Source: Bradyrhizobium hereditatis
Lineage (GTDB): Bacteria > Pseudomonadota > Alphaproteobacteria > Rhizobiales > Xanthobacteraceae
Assembly (NCBI RefSeq): GCF_020329435.1
Contig: NZ_JAGKJK010000021.1
Location: forward strand, 1-64,000
Length of the DNA stretch: 64,000 nucleotides
Direction of reading: 5' to 3'
Shown here in pieces: positions 42,920 to 50,915 of the stretch (its first letter is position 1; each line of letters opens with the position of its first letter). The notes under the pieces are model-generated. The model did no database searches and had not been told where the DNA came from. It worked only from the letters and a program-made list of their open reading frames with translations. The position numbers and the translations under genes are program-made.

Positions 42920-43207
42920 CTACATATGCCCGACTTCCTCGGGCACGTGGTAGAACGTCGGATGCCGGTAGATCTTGGATTCCGCCGGCTCGAACATCAT
43001 TCCTTTCTCGGACGGATCGGACGCGGTGATCGCGTTCGACGGCACCACCCAGATCGAGAGGCCCTCGCCGCGGCGGGTGTAGATGTCGCGCGCGGCCTGC
43101 AGCGCCAGCGTCGCATCGGTGGCGTGCAGCGAGCCGACATGCTTGTGCGCGAGGCCATTGCGGCTGCGGATGAAAACTTCCCAGAGCGGAATGTTCGGCG
43201 TTGCCAT
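42920..43207 (-). CDS. paaB: Phenylacetyl-CoA epoxidase subunit PaaB
   Basis: A 95-residue subunit of the epoxidase, needed for the assembly of PaaAC. WEVFIRSRNGLAHKHVGSLHA and DATLALQAARDIYTRRGEGLSIWVV are the family signature. It begins 11 bases after paaA. Confidence 0.96.
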   Translation of the reverse strand: MATPNIPLWEVFIRSRNGLAHKHVGSLHATDATLALQAARDIYTRRGEGLSIWVVPSNAITASDPSEKGMMFEPAESKIYRHPTFYHVPEEVGHM

Positions 43208-43218
43208 TGCTCATCTCC

Positions 43219-44211
43219 CTACTCGGCGGCCTGCAAGGCAGCGCGCTGCTTGCGTTTCGCCGCATAGGCCATCGCTGCCTCGCGCACCCAGGCGCCCTCT
43301 TCATGCGCCCTGCGCCGCGCCGCCATCCGGTCGCGGTTGCAGGGGCCGTTGCCTGCCAGCACCTGCTTGAACTCTTCCCAGTCGATCGCGCTGTATTCCC
43401 AATTGCCGTTTTCGTTCTGCTTCATGCCGGGATCGGGAATGGTCAGCCCCAGGAATTGCGCCTGCGGCACGGTGGCATCGACGAATTTCTGGCGCAGCTC
43501 GTCATTGGAGAAGCGCTTGATCTTCCATTTGGTCGAGGTGTCGCTGTGCTGGCTGACCTGATCGGGCGGGCCGAACATCATCAGGACCGGCCACCACCAG
43601 CGGTTCAGCGCGTCCTGCGCCATCGCCTTCTGCTCTTCGGTGCCGCGGCACAGCGTCAACATGATCTCAAAGCCCTGGCGCTGATGGAAAGACTCTTCCT
43701 TGCAGACGCGGATCATCGCGCGCGCATAGGGGCCGTAGGAGCAGCGGCACAGCGGGATCTGGTTCATGATCGCCGCGCCATCGACCAGCCAGCCGATCGT
43801 GCCGATGTCGGCCCAAGTCAGCGTCGGATAGTTGAAGATCGAGGAATACTTTGCCTTGCCCGCCAGCATCAGGTCGACCAGCTCCTCGCGCGAGGAGCCG
43901 AGCGTCTCGGCGGCGGCGTAGAGATAGAGCCCGTGGCCGCATTCGTCCTGCACTTTGGCGAGCAGTGCCGCCTTGCGGCGCAGCGACGGCGCGCGGGTGA
44001 TCCAGTTGCCTTCGGGAAGCATGCCGACGATTTCGGAATGCGCATGCTGCGAAATCTGCCGCGTCAGCGTCTTGCGGTAGGCCGCCGGCATCCAGTCGTT
44101 GGGCTCGATCCGCTCCTCGGCATCGATCCGCGCCTGAAACCGCGCGGCACGTTCGGCGTCCTCAATGTGGCGGTCTTCGCCGTCGGACGAATTGAGCGCC
44201 TGTGTATACAT
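43219..44211 (-). CDS. paaA: Phenylacetyl-CoA epoxidase, catalytic subunit
   Basis: A 330-residue diiron ferritin-like subunit that carries out epoxidation of phenylacetyl-CoA. The metal-binding helices hold KVQDECGHGLYLYAA (Glu, His) and RVCKEESFHQRQGFEIM (Glu, His), and MMFGPPDQVSQHSDTS is typical. ATG 44211 has GGGAGG six bases upstream, so the longer frame with 19 extra residues is rejected. First enzyme gene after paaX, with a palindrome in its promoter region. Confidence 0.96.
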   Translation of the reverse strand: MYTQALNSSDGEDRHIEDAERAARFQARIDAEERIEPNDWMPAAYRKTLTRQISQHAHSEIVGMLPEGNWITRAPSLRRKAALLAKVQDECGHGLYLYAAAETLGSSREELVDLMLAGKAKYSSIFNYPTLTWADIGTIGWLVDGAAIMNQIPLCRCSYGPYARAMIRVCKEESFHQRQGFEIMLTLCRGTEEQKAMAQDALNRWWWPVLMMFGPPDQVSQHSDTSTKWKIKRFSNDELRQKFVDATVPQAQFLGLTIPDPGMKQNENGNWEYSAIDWEEFKQVLAGNGPCNRDRMAARRRAHEEGAWVREAAMAYAAKRKQRAALQAAE

Positions 44212-44240
44212 GGCGGACCTCCCGGTATTTGTTGGGAGGC

Positions 44241-44274
44241 AATATATGACATAATTTTCGATATGCAATATATT
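44241..44274. promoter_or_regulatory. AT-rich inverted repeat upstream of paaA, likely operator
   Basis: AATATATGACAT (44241-44252) and ATGCAATATATT (44263-44274) match as inverted arms at 10 of 12 positions around a ten-base spacer. It fills the 75-base gap between paaX and paaA, about 30 bases from the paaA start. A strikingly AT-rich stretch in a GC-rich region, as expected for a promoter-operator. PaaX or another regulator (TetR-type PaaR in some bacteria) could bind it. Confidence 0.6.
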
Positions 44275-44286
44275 TCTGTAACATAT

Positions 44287-45156
44287 CTACGCCCCGTCGA
44301 ACCGATGGAACAGTTCCGCGTCAGGCTTCGGCAGCGGCCCGTTTTCGTTCGTCGCATGGCGATCAAGCCATTGTTCGGATGCGGGAAGCAGCGCGCGATA
44401 GATCTCGCCGCAGAGCGCGCGGGCCGCCCTGCCCGGCCAGTCCGCCGGCAACAGCGAGGTCGGCAGCAGCGGATCGCGCAGCACCACGCGGCGGTAATGG
44501 TGGATCAAGAGAACGCGCGCGGTGAAGGCATCGGCCTCCGCCAAGCGCTCTCCCTTGCCGATCCACTCGCGTAGCGGCGCGAAGGTCTTCATGAACTTCT
44601 GGTAGGCGTCCGCGGTGCGATGAAGCGGCCAGCTTTCGCTGAGCAGCCGCCGGCCGCTATCATCCTCTGCCGAGACTTCGAGGCGGATCGCGCCCGAGGC
44701 CTCCTTCGGAATCGGCACACCCGAGGGCGCAACCCAGACGCCAGGCAACGGGCTGCCGAAGCCCGCGTTCTTCAGCGCCTCGCGCGAAGCATCGCGGTCT
44801 TCGCCATTGCCGATCAGCAGCAACTCAAATCGCCCGGTCCAATCGGAGGCCGGCGGGCCATAGATGTGTTTCGTTGCGATATCAAAAGTTTGCCGCCCGC
44901 TCTGCACAAGGCGATAGAAGCTGTTGCGGCCAACTTTATTGCGCTCGAACCAGCCGTCGGCCGTGAGCCGCGACATCGCGGTGCGCACCACGCTGGGGTC
45001 GATGTCGAGTTGCTCGAAGAATTCGAGCAGCGTGCCGAGCCAGACCGAGCCGCCGCGCGGCACGATCGCATCACCAAACACGGTGATGACGATCGAGCCG
45101 GTGCGCGACGGTTCGCGCTTCAACTGCTGAATGATGCGGGCAAGTGGCGGCGGCAT
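44287..45156 (-). CDS. paaX: Phenylacetate-responsive repressor PaaX
   Basis: A 289-residue regulator with an N-terminal winged-helix. TGSIVITVFGDAIVPRGGSVWLG and VRTAMSRLTADGWFERNKVGRNSFYRL are the PaaX signatures; the C-terminal half has LRLSLPGVW-like segments and DPLLPTSLLPADWPG. PaaX represses the paa genes until phenylacetyl-CoA binds. It lies upstream of and in the same direction as paaA, so it probably also regulates itself. Confidence 0.93.
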   Translation of the reverse strand: MPPPLARIIQQLKREPSRTGSIVITVFGDAIVPRGGSVWLGTLLEFFEQLDIDPSVVRTAMSRLTADGWFERNKVGRNSFYRLVQSGRQTFDIATKHIYGPPASDWTGRFELLLIGNGEDRDASREALKNAGFGSPLPGVWVAPSGVPIPKEASGAIRLEVSAEDDSGRRLLSESWPLHRTADAYQKFMKTFAPLREWIGKGERLAEADAFTARVLLIHHYRRVVLRDPLLPTSLLPADWPGRAARALCGEIYRALLPASEQWLDRHATNENGPLPKPDAELFHRFDGA

Positions 45157-45531
45157 GCGTCAACGCATAGCGCGTTTTGCCGAGGTGCAACAACGCTGAT
45201 GCTGCAGGACGGCCGCATGGTCCGAGACGCGCGGCGCCCCGCGCTCCTCACGATGAGGGTCTGGATTGCGACCAGGAAGAAGGTGCGCCCCCTCTCCCGC
45301 TTGCGGGGGAGGGCTGGGGTGGGGGTGTCTCCGCGGGCGACGCTGCCCGAGTGGAGAAAGCCCCCACCCGGCGCTTCGCGCCGACCTCCCCCGCAAGCGG
45401 GAGAGGTGAAACGCGGATGCGGCCAAATGGATCTAACCAATTATCATCGTGCTCTAAGACCTCATCCTGACGAGGGGCCGTAGGCCGCGTCTCGAAGGAT
45501 GAAGCCTCGAACTGCAGGGCGTGCGTACGGA
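45157..45531. repeat. Composite of palindromic repeats, families A and C, in a 375-base gap
   Basis: From left: a partial family A piece (CATGGTCCGAGACGC ... GCGCTCCTCACGATGAGG, 45217-45262), a complete family C element (CCCCCTCTCCCGC ... GCGGGAGAGG, 45288-45408) and another family A half (CCTCATCCTGACGAGG ... GTCTCGAAGGATG, 45460-45505). The two A pieces face each other, so the C element may have landed in an older A element. No gene is seen here. Confidence 0.75.
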
Positions 45532-46302
45532 CTACCGATGCGGATCCGGGTAAACCACGCTGCGCCAGCCGCTGCGGTCGAACGGGGCCCATTCGCCTTC
45601 CGGCTGCGCCAGGCGATCGGCGACGGCGTAGACGACGGCGGGGTGATGCCCCATGCCGCAATGGCTGCTCTCGACCTCGATGCTCTCGGACATCGCGGTC
45701 GTCTTTTCCATGCAGCCCTGCCAGGCGCAGATGCCGTCGGTGCGGCTGAAGATCGCCGTGGTCGGCACCGGCGGTGCATCCATCAGCCGGCCGCCAAAGC
45801 GCGGATCTTCCTCGTCGGCGCGGCGGCCGCTGGCCAGCTCATAGACGCGCCAGGCGTTCGTCGCCTTGGGGCCGGCCGCGAACGGGCTGCCGAGCGTGAT
45901 CACAGAGCGCACGCGCTCCGGCATCATCTTGGCGAGCTGGCGCGCATAGAGGCCACCGAGGCTCCAGCCGACCAGCGAGACCTTGCGGCCGTGCGTATCG
46001 TTCATTTCCTGCAAGAGATCGACCATCGCGTCCTGCACGCCATGGCGCAGACCGAGGTTGCGGCCCTGCCGCCAGCCGCTGACGGCGTAGCCGCGCGAAC
46101 GCAGGAAGGCACGCAGCGGACGCGTCGAGACATCGGACGCAACAAGCCCGGGCAGCACCAGCACCGGATGCCCATCGCCGCGTGGCGCAAGGCTCAGGAG
46201 CGGCAACGCGCCGAGAAACGCACCCAGTTCGGAAATGGCCCGGCCTTCCAGAAGCATCAGCGTCCTGGACGGCGGGGCAAGCGTCTGCGCAGCAACGGAC
46301 AT
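45532..46302 (-). CDS. Alpha/beta hydrolase (esterase/lipase-like), paralogue of the gene at 58761-59561
   Basis: A 256-residue hydrolase. GDGHPVLVLPGLVASDVSTRPL gives the oxyanion region and the nucleophile elbow is VGWSLGG; SVITLGSPFA and TAIFSRTDGICAW (acid) and SSHCGMGHHPAVVYAVADRLAQPEG (His) follow. The start is chosen at ATG 46302: AGGAG lies five bases upstream and the conserved part begins soon after. The gene at 58761 has the same order of motifs (GHPVLALPG, GWSLGG, YSRTDGIVNW, ADRLAQPEG), so the two are paralogues. Substrate unknown; a lipid ester is plausible by context. Confidence 0.85.
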   Translation of the reverse strand: MSVAAQTLAPPSRTLMLLEGRAISELGAFLGALPLLSLAPRGDGHPVLVLPGLVASDVSTRPLRAFLRSRGYAVSGWRQGRNLGLRHGVQDAMVDLLQEMNDTHGRKVSLVGWSLGGLYARQLAKMMPERVRSVITLGSPFAAGPKATNAWRVYELASGRRADEEDPRFGGRLMDAPPVPTTAIFSRTDGICAWQGCMEKTTAMSESIEVESSHCGMGHHPAVVYAVADRLAQPEGEWAPFDRSGWRSVVYPDPHR

Positions 46303-46492
46303 CATGTCTCCTCTCGGGGCGCGGCCCCGTACGTCTCGGCAGCCGGCCACTGGTTCAGTTGGATTGGCAACTGCGATAGAATCGTTCCGCAACGCAACAT
46401 TGTTCCCTAAAAAAGCTAGGGAACCGCGTCTGGCCTTGCAAGCCAACCGGATCACACTTGCGCGAAGTAAAAGCGTTGACGTGACGAAATAG

Positions 46493-47779
46493 TCACAGCA
46501 GCCGGAGCAGATATTCGAGGGTGTAAAGCGCCAGCCCTGCAAGCCCGCCGATCAGCGATCCGTTGAAGCGGATGTATTGCAGGTCGCGGCCGATGTTGAT
46601 TTCGATCAGCGAGATCAACTGCCCCATGTCCCAGGATTTCACTTGGTCGGAGATGAAGGTGGAAACGCCGCTCTTCTGTTCGGCGATCACGGTTCGCAGC
46701 ACGGCGACGAGGCCCTGGTTGATTTCGGCGCGCATTTCGGCATCGCCCGCCAGCGCCTCGCCCGCGTCCATGAATACGCGCACGAGATATTGATGCAGCA
46801 CCTGGATTTCGCCCGAGGCGCTGCGCTCGAAAAACGAGCGCGTGTTCTCCCAGATGTGGCGCGCAAGGTTGGCCAGTTCGGGGCGCGCCAGGAGATCGCG
46901 CTTCAAGCCGGCGATGCGCTCGGCGTAAATGGGATCGCTGTCGAGCCGATCGACGAAGGTCAGTATCATGCGATCGAATTCGCCGCGGAACGGATGCTTA
47001 GGATCGCTACGGACTTCCTCGAAGAAGGCGGTGGCGGAAGCGACGATCTTGTTCACGAGAAACTTGTCGGCGCGATAGAGCTTTAAAAGCGTCGGCAGTT
47101 CGTTGCGGATCTTCTCGCGGATCATGGCCATCGTTTCGGCCTGCGTCATCATCTCATGCACCCCGCGCAGGAGATCGTCGAGCAGGCCCTTATGGCGGCC
47201 CTCCATCACGAACTCACGCAAGGTGCCGGCGGCAAGCGGCGCGAGATCGATCGCCATCAATTGCGCCCTGATCCGGCGGCTGACGAAAGTCATCAGCCCG
47301 GAGTTCTCGGTCGCGGCCACCGCTTCGGGCAACAGCCGCAGCGCAAAGCGCGCGAGATCCTCGCTGCGCTTGCGGTCGCGCAGCCAGTCGGCGATGAACG
47401 AGCCGAAATCGATCTGCCGCAACTTGGCTTCGACCGGCGCCGCTTCGAGGAAATGCACTTCGATGAATTGGCCGAGCTTGTCGGCGATGCGATGCTGGTT
47501 GCTCTGGATGATCGCAGTGTGCGGGATCGGCAGTCCCAACGGGCGTTTGAACAGCGCCACCACGGCGTACCAATCGGCAAGGCCGCCGATGGTGGCAGCT
47601 TCGGCAAAGGCTGCGATGAAGCCGAACACGGGATGCAGCGGCAGCATCGCCCTTGCGGCGAGGAAGATCGCAAACGTCGCCATCAGTACTGAGGTCGCCA
47701 ACAGCTTCACGCGCCGCAGTTCGGCGGCGCGCGCGGTGTCGCCGGGAGTGTCGATGGCGAAGGTGGCCGGAAGGGGCAT
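46493..47779 (-). CDS. DUF445 family membrane protein
   Basis: A 428-residue protein of DUF445 (YjiN-like). ATSVLMATFAIFLAARAMLPLHP forms a membrane segment near the N-terminus, then AFAEAATIGGLADWYAVVALFKRPLGLPIPHTAIIQ is the family signature; a long helical domain follows, ending in a membrane segment SLIGGLAGLALYTLEYLLRLL. The role is unknown. ATG 47779 is chosen because ten residues before it lie in a repeat edge; 47809 is possible. Its stop is 190 bases past the hydrolase gene start, on the same strand. Confidence 0.88.
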   Translation of the reverse strand: MPLPATFAIDTPGDTARAAELRRVKLLATSVLMATFAIFLAARAMLPLHPVFGFIAAFAEAATIGGLADWYAVVALFKRPLGLPIPHTAIIQSNQHRIADKLGQFIEVHFLEAAPVEAKLRQIDFGSFIADWLRDRKRSEDLARFALRLLPEAVAATENSGLMTFVSRRIRAQLMAIDLAPLAAGTLREFVMEGRHKGLLDDLLRGVHEMMTQAETMAMIREKIRNELPTLLKLYRADKFLVNKIVASATAFFEEVRSDPKHPFRGEFDRMILTFVDRLDSDPIYAERIAGLKRDLLARPELANLARHIWENTRSFFERSASGEIQVLHQYLVRVFMDAGEALAGDAEMRAEINQGLVAVLRTVIAEQKSGVSTFISDQVKSWDMGQLISLIEINIGRDLQYIRFNGSLIGGLAGLALYTLEYLLRLL

Positions 47780-47802
47780 GAGGGCTTTCGAGTGGACGAC
47801 GA

Positions 47803-47903
47803 CCCTCATCCTGAGGAGCCGCGAAGCGGCGTCTCGAAGGATGAAGGCCCCATCGTGGCCTCATGGTTCGAGACGGCGCAAGAGCGCCTCCTCACCACGA
47901 GGG
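47803..47903. repeat. Palindromic intergenic repeat, family A
   Basis: CCCTCATCCTGAGGAGCC, GGCGTCTCGAAGGATGAAGG, TGGTTCGAGACGGC and CGCCTCCTCACCACGAGGG. It lies between the phasin terminator and the DUF445 gene. Confidence 0.85.
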
Positions 47904-47931
47904 TCCAGATTGATCTATGCCGAGACTGGAC

Positions 47932-47960
47932 AAAAAGAAGGCCCGCATCAGCGGGCCTTC
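47932..47960 (-). terminator. Intrinsic terminator of the phasin gene
   Basis: On the minus strand GAAGGCCCGC-TGAT-GCGGGCCTTC is followed by TTTTT. Perfect ten-base stem, about 28 bases after the phasin stop. Confidence 0.92.
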
Positions 47961-47988
47961 GCAACGGCAGTAGTCAGACAGATCGCGA

Positions 47989-48465
47989 TCAGGCAGTCTT
48001 GGAATAGACCTTGGCGAAGTTGTCCTGCGCAGTCTTGGCGCTGTCGGCGACGAGCTTGCCAAGATACTCGGTGGTGGCCTTCGCCCGCGAGACGAACACT
48101 TCGCCACGCGCGCGGACCAGGTCCGACTGGATCTGGGCGGCTTCGCTCAGCGACTTGGCCGAAGCGAGCTTGTCGATGCCGGCAAAGAACGCTTCCGCGT
48201 CCTGATAAAGCGCCTGCTGGATGTTGCGGCTGATCTTGGCGGCCTCGGAAACCGAACCGGCGACGGCGGTCTCGATCGCGGCGGTGACCTTCTCGGAGCC
48301 GGCATAGGCGTCGGCAGCGCGCTCCTTGGCGGTCTCGGCCTGCTTCTTCACGAACTCACGGGCAGCTTCCGGAACTTCCAGGTTCTGGAGCTTGGTAAAC
48401 GCTTCGGTGACGGGCGCGAAGGCTTCCTTAACCGTATTCAGCATGGAATTGGTATCGGTTGTCAT
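47989..48465 (-). CDS. Phasin (PHA granule-associated protein)
   Basis: A 158-residue amphipathic helical protein of the phasin_2 family that coats polyhydroxyalkanoate granules. EAFAPVTEAFTKLQNLEVPEAAREFVKKQAE and KAKATTEYLGKLVADSAKTAQD-type stretches and the internal pattern QSDLVRARGEVFVSRAK are typical. ATG 48465 has GGAGAG seven bases upstream. It has its own terminator and a strong double palindrome upstream. It lies beside the PHA synthase genes, as expected. Confidence 0.92.
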   Translation of the reverse strand: MTTDTNSMLNTVKEAFAPVTEAFTKLQNLEVPEAAREFVKKQAETAKERAADAYAGSEKVTAAIETAVAGSVSEAAKISRNIQQALYQDAEAFFAGIDKLASAKSLSEAAQIQSDLVRARGEVFVSRAKATTEYLGKLVADSAKTAQDNFAKVYSKTA

Positions 48466-48553
48466 TGGGGTCTCTCCATCCTCAGGTTTGAGCAACGGGG
48501 CTCACCCCGTCCGCATTGGCCCGGGGCAGAAGTGTTGTGCCATAGTTAATGGT

Positions 48554-48579
48554 GCGGCGCAACATTCATGTTGCGCCGC
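48554..48579. promoter_or_regulatory. Perfect palindrome upstream of the phasin gene, PhaR-like operator candidate
   Basis: GCGGCGCAACAT (48554-48565) and ATGTTGCGCCGC (48568-48579) are perfect inverted arms with a two-base centre. Each arm has a TGC/GCA-rich core, as in sites bound by PhaR-type repressors in other alphaproteobacteria. It lies 90-115 bases before the phasin start. Confidence 0.65.
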
Positions 48580-48583
48580 GATA

Positions 48584-48597
48584 TCACGAATTCGTGA
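48584..48597. promoter_or_regulatory. Second perfect palindrome TCACGAATTCGTGA
   Basis: A perfect 14-base palindrome five bases from the first. It could be a second operator or part of a regulatory hairpin. It also lies about 105 bases after the GNAT gene stop (48702), so it may end that transcript; there is no poly-U run. Confidence 0.5.
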
Positions 48598-48701
48598 TCA
48601 GCCTAATGGATGAGCGGTTCGCCCAGAGAACCGGCAAAGTTCCACCTCAGGAGCCGGCCCGTCCACTTTGCATGGGGTTGTTTTCGCGATTTTGCGCCTG
48701 G

Positions 48702-49295
48702 CTAGTGCTGGACCGCCCCGGGAACCCCATAGGCCTCGAGCTGCGCCCGGACCTGTGCCACATTGTGCCCGAGCACGACGATGTCGTGCTTCTTGCCGTC
48801 GACGTCCCGGACATGGTCGCGCAACAGGGCCTCGGCCCTGAAACCGAGGCTTTCGAACAGAGCGATCGCCGCCTGCTGGTCGACCGTCATCTGGACCGAT
48901 AGCTTTTCCAGGCCGGCGCCAAGCGCCAGTGCAAAGGTCTCCTGGGATAGCGCCCGGCCGACCCCCTGCCCGCGAACATCCAGCGACACCACCATGCGGA
49001 TCTCGCCGACATGGGGCGACCAGGAATGCGGATCGCGCACCAGCGTACCGCAGCCGACCACCGTCTCGTTCTTCACCGCCAGCAGGCTGACGATGGCGCC
49101 GCGCTCGATCTCGTTGATCCAGGCCGACAGTACCTTTGGCTGGCTGATGTTGCGCGGCAGGAACAAGAGATCATGGGTCGGGAGCTTTTGCGCGAACGCC
49201 AGCACTGCGGCCTCGTCGGCACGGCCCATCAGACGGAATTCGATATCGCCGGCGTCGGTCTTGACGTGGCAGGGATAGGAACGTGTTTCGCTCAT
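48702..49295 (-). CDS. GNAT-family acetyltransferase
   Basis: A 197-residue acetyl-CoA-dependent N-acetyltransferase. GEIRMVVSLDVRGQGVGRAL is the R/Q-x-x-G-x-G/A acetyl-CoA loop, and GAGLEKLSVQMTVDQQAAIALFESLGFRAEALLRDHVRD the C-terminal core. The target is unknown. It starts inside the last four bases of phaC (49292-49295), so it is translationally coupled to the PHA synthase. This link suggests a role in granule or synthase control, but none is known for this family. Confidence 0.88.
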   Translation of the reverse strand: MSETRSYPCHVKTDAGDIEFRLMGRADEAAVLAFAQKLPTHDLLFLPRNISQPKVLSAWINEIERGAIVSLLAVKNETVVGCGTLVRDPHSWSPHVGEIRMVVSLDVRGQGVGRALSQETFALALGAGLEKLSVQMTVDQQAAIALFESLGFRAEALLRDHVRDVDGKKHDIVVLGHNVAQVRAQLEAYGVPGAVQH

Positions 49296-50374
49296 GTTGA
49301 TCTCTTACCTAGCCAGGAATCCAGTTTCGGCCACAGCCGCTTGATCGCATTGGCGCCGGCGACGACGCTGACGTGACCGCCCTTGAGGATCACCTCTTCC
49401 TTGTCTTCGGAGCCGATCTTGGTGATCAGATGCTTTGCCGCATCATACGGCACGATGTGATCGTGCTCAGCGACCGCGTGCAGGATCGGCACCTTTATGT
49501 TCGCAAGCTTCGCCTCGCGCCCGCCGACCGTCATGGTGTCGTTGTAGAGCTTGTTGTCCCACATCAGGTCCTTGGTAATGGCGCGAAAGTACTCTCCGGC
49601 CAGCGGCAAGGTGTCTGTGCCCCAGCGATCCATCATCCGGTAAGCCTTGACGTATTCGTCGTTCCAGATGTTTTCCCAGAGCTGTACCTGGCTCGCGACC
49701 CGCGAGGCCGGTCGCAACATCTCGAACGACTGCAGGATCAGTTCGGGCGGCATGTTGCCGGTGGTGTCGATCAGGCGGTCGACATCGAAATAGCGCCGGT
49801 CGGCGAAGTTCGAGAACAGCTTCATCTCGCGGAAGTCGATCGGCGTGGTGAAGCAGATCAGGTTCTTCATCGGGCCGTCGTGGAAGATCGAGCCGTACAG
49901 CAGCGACAGCACGCCGCCGAAGCAATAGCCGATGATGCTGACGTCCTTCTCGCCGGAATCCTGCTGCACGCGGCGGACGCAATCCGGAATGAAATCGAGG
50001 ACGTAGTCTTCCATCCGCAAGGACTTCTCTTCCGGCTTCGGCGCAGTCCAGTCCAGCATGTAGACGTCGTAGCCGCGCTTTAAGAGAAATTCGATGAAGC
50101 TCTGACCGGGCACCATGTCGAGGATGTAGCCGCGATTGGTGGTGGCCATCACGATCAGTATCGGCACGCGGTAGATTTCATTCGCGATCGGCCGATAGTG
50201 ATAGAGGTTCATGGTGCCGCGAACGGCCAGGATATCCTTCGGTGTCGAGCCGAGCGAGGGACCGGAGGTGGAGAAATATTCGACGCCCTTGATGCTGCGC
50301 TGGATGGCGCGCTGTACTTCGGACTGGACCCGCTCCGAGATGGAGGCAAAATCGAGACCCGTGGGAGCGTTCAT
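49292..50374 (-). CDS. phaC: PHA synthase, class III-like catalytic subunit
   Basis: A 360-residue PHA synthase that joins hydroxyacyl-CoA units to polymer on granules. The lipase-like box is GYCFGG with Cys151, and the triad partners are Asp305 (AEHDHIVPYD) and His334 (KGGHVSVV), close to their positions in class III PhaC (149, 302, 331). Length is also that of class III rather than class I (about 590). YDVYMLDW and PIDF-type segments are typical. It overlaps the PhaE-like gene and the GNAT gene by four bases each. Confidence 0.93.
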   Translation of the reverse strand: MNAPTGLDFASISERVQSEVQRAIQRSIKGVEYFSTSGPSLGSTPKDILAVRGTMNLYHYRPIANEIYRVPILIVMATTNRGYILDMVPGQSFIEFLLKRGYDVYMLDWTAPKPEEKSLRMEDYVLDFIPDCVRRVQQDSGEKDVSIIGYCFGGVLSLLYGSIFHDGPMKNLICFTTPIDFREMKLFSNFADRRYFDVDRLIDTTGNMPPELILQSFEMLRPASRVASQVQLWENIWNDEYVKAYRMMDRWGTDTLPLAGEYFRAITKDLMWDNKLYNDTMTVGGREAKLANIKVPILHAVAEHDHIVPYDAAKHLITKIGSEDKEEVILKGGHVSVVAGANAIKRLWPKLDSWLGKRST

Positions 50375-50751
50375 TTCTGCTCTCCCTCCGAGGGCGGGCG
50401 CTTGGTGCGCGGCGGACGCGGGGTCCCATAACCGCTGTCCGGCGCCAGCGAGTTATGGTGCACCTGCTGCAACAGCGCCTTGATCTCGTTGAGCTGGCCC
50501 TCGATGTTCTGCAGCCGCTCGGCCATGCCGACCAGTTGCGCCCGGCTCGGCAGGTTCATCGCGAGCAGATATTTCTCCATGAGCTCGCCGAGCTGCTTCT
50601 GCGCGCCCGCGGTGGCGCCGCCGACCTGATTCATCATTTTGGAAAATTCGGGCGACGCCATCGCCTGGTTGGCAAAGGAGTTGAACCCCTTTTCCATCTC
50701 CCCGATCATGGTCTGCCAGATCACGGCAGGATCATTGCCTTTGTCGGCCAT
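50371..50751 (-). CDS. Short PhaE-like protein
   Basis: A 126-residue protein encoded just before phaC. The segment YLLAMNLPSRAQLVGMAERL, then QNIEGQLNEIKALL, resembles the conserved C-terminal part of PhaE, the second subunit of class III synthases, but the protein is about a third of the usual length (about 350). The N-terminal 60 residues are Met/Gln-rich helix; the last 20 are Pro/Arg/Lys-rich. It overlaps phaC by four bases. It may be a minimal activator subunit (inferred). A phasin- or linker-like protein is the alternative. Confidence 0.7.
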   Translation of the reverse strand: MADKGNDPAVIWQTMIGEMEKGFNSFANQAMASPEFSKMMNQVGGATAGAQKQLGELMEKYLLAMNLPSRAQLVGMAERLQNIEGQLNEIKALLQQVHHNSLAPDSGYGTPRPPRTKRPPSEGEQK

Positions 50752-50915
50752 CGGCGCCCTCTCCCTTAACGGTTACGAGCGCTTGCCACGCTTCGCTTTG
50801 ATTACCCATACCACACCGTTGCGGCGGGCCGGTCAACCGCTGCCAAGCCTTCTGCGGTGCGGGAAACCGTGCCATAGTTACTCAAAGCTCAGGTCACCTT
50901 AAGGGAAGACACGCG

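Noticed and set aside
43201..44574. Plus-strand frame of 457 residues
   Set aside because: Antisense to paaA and paaX, both well supported.
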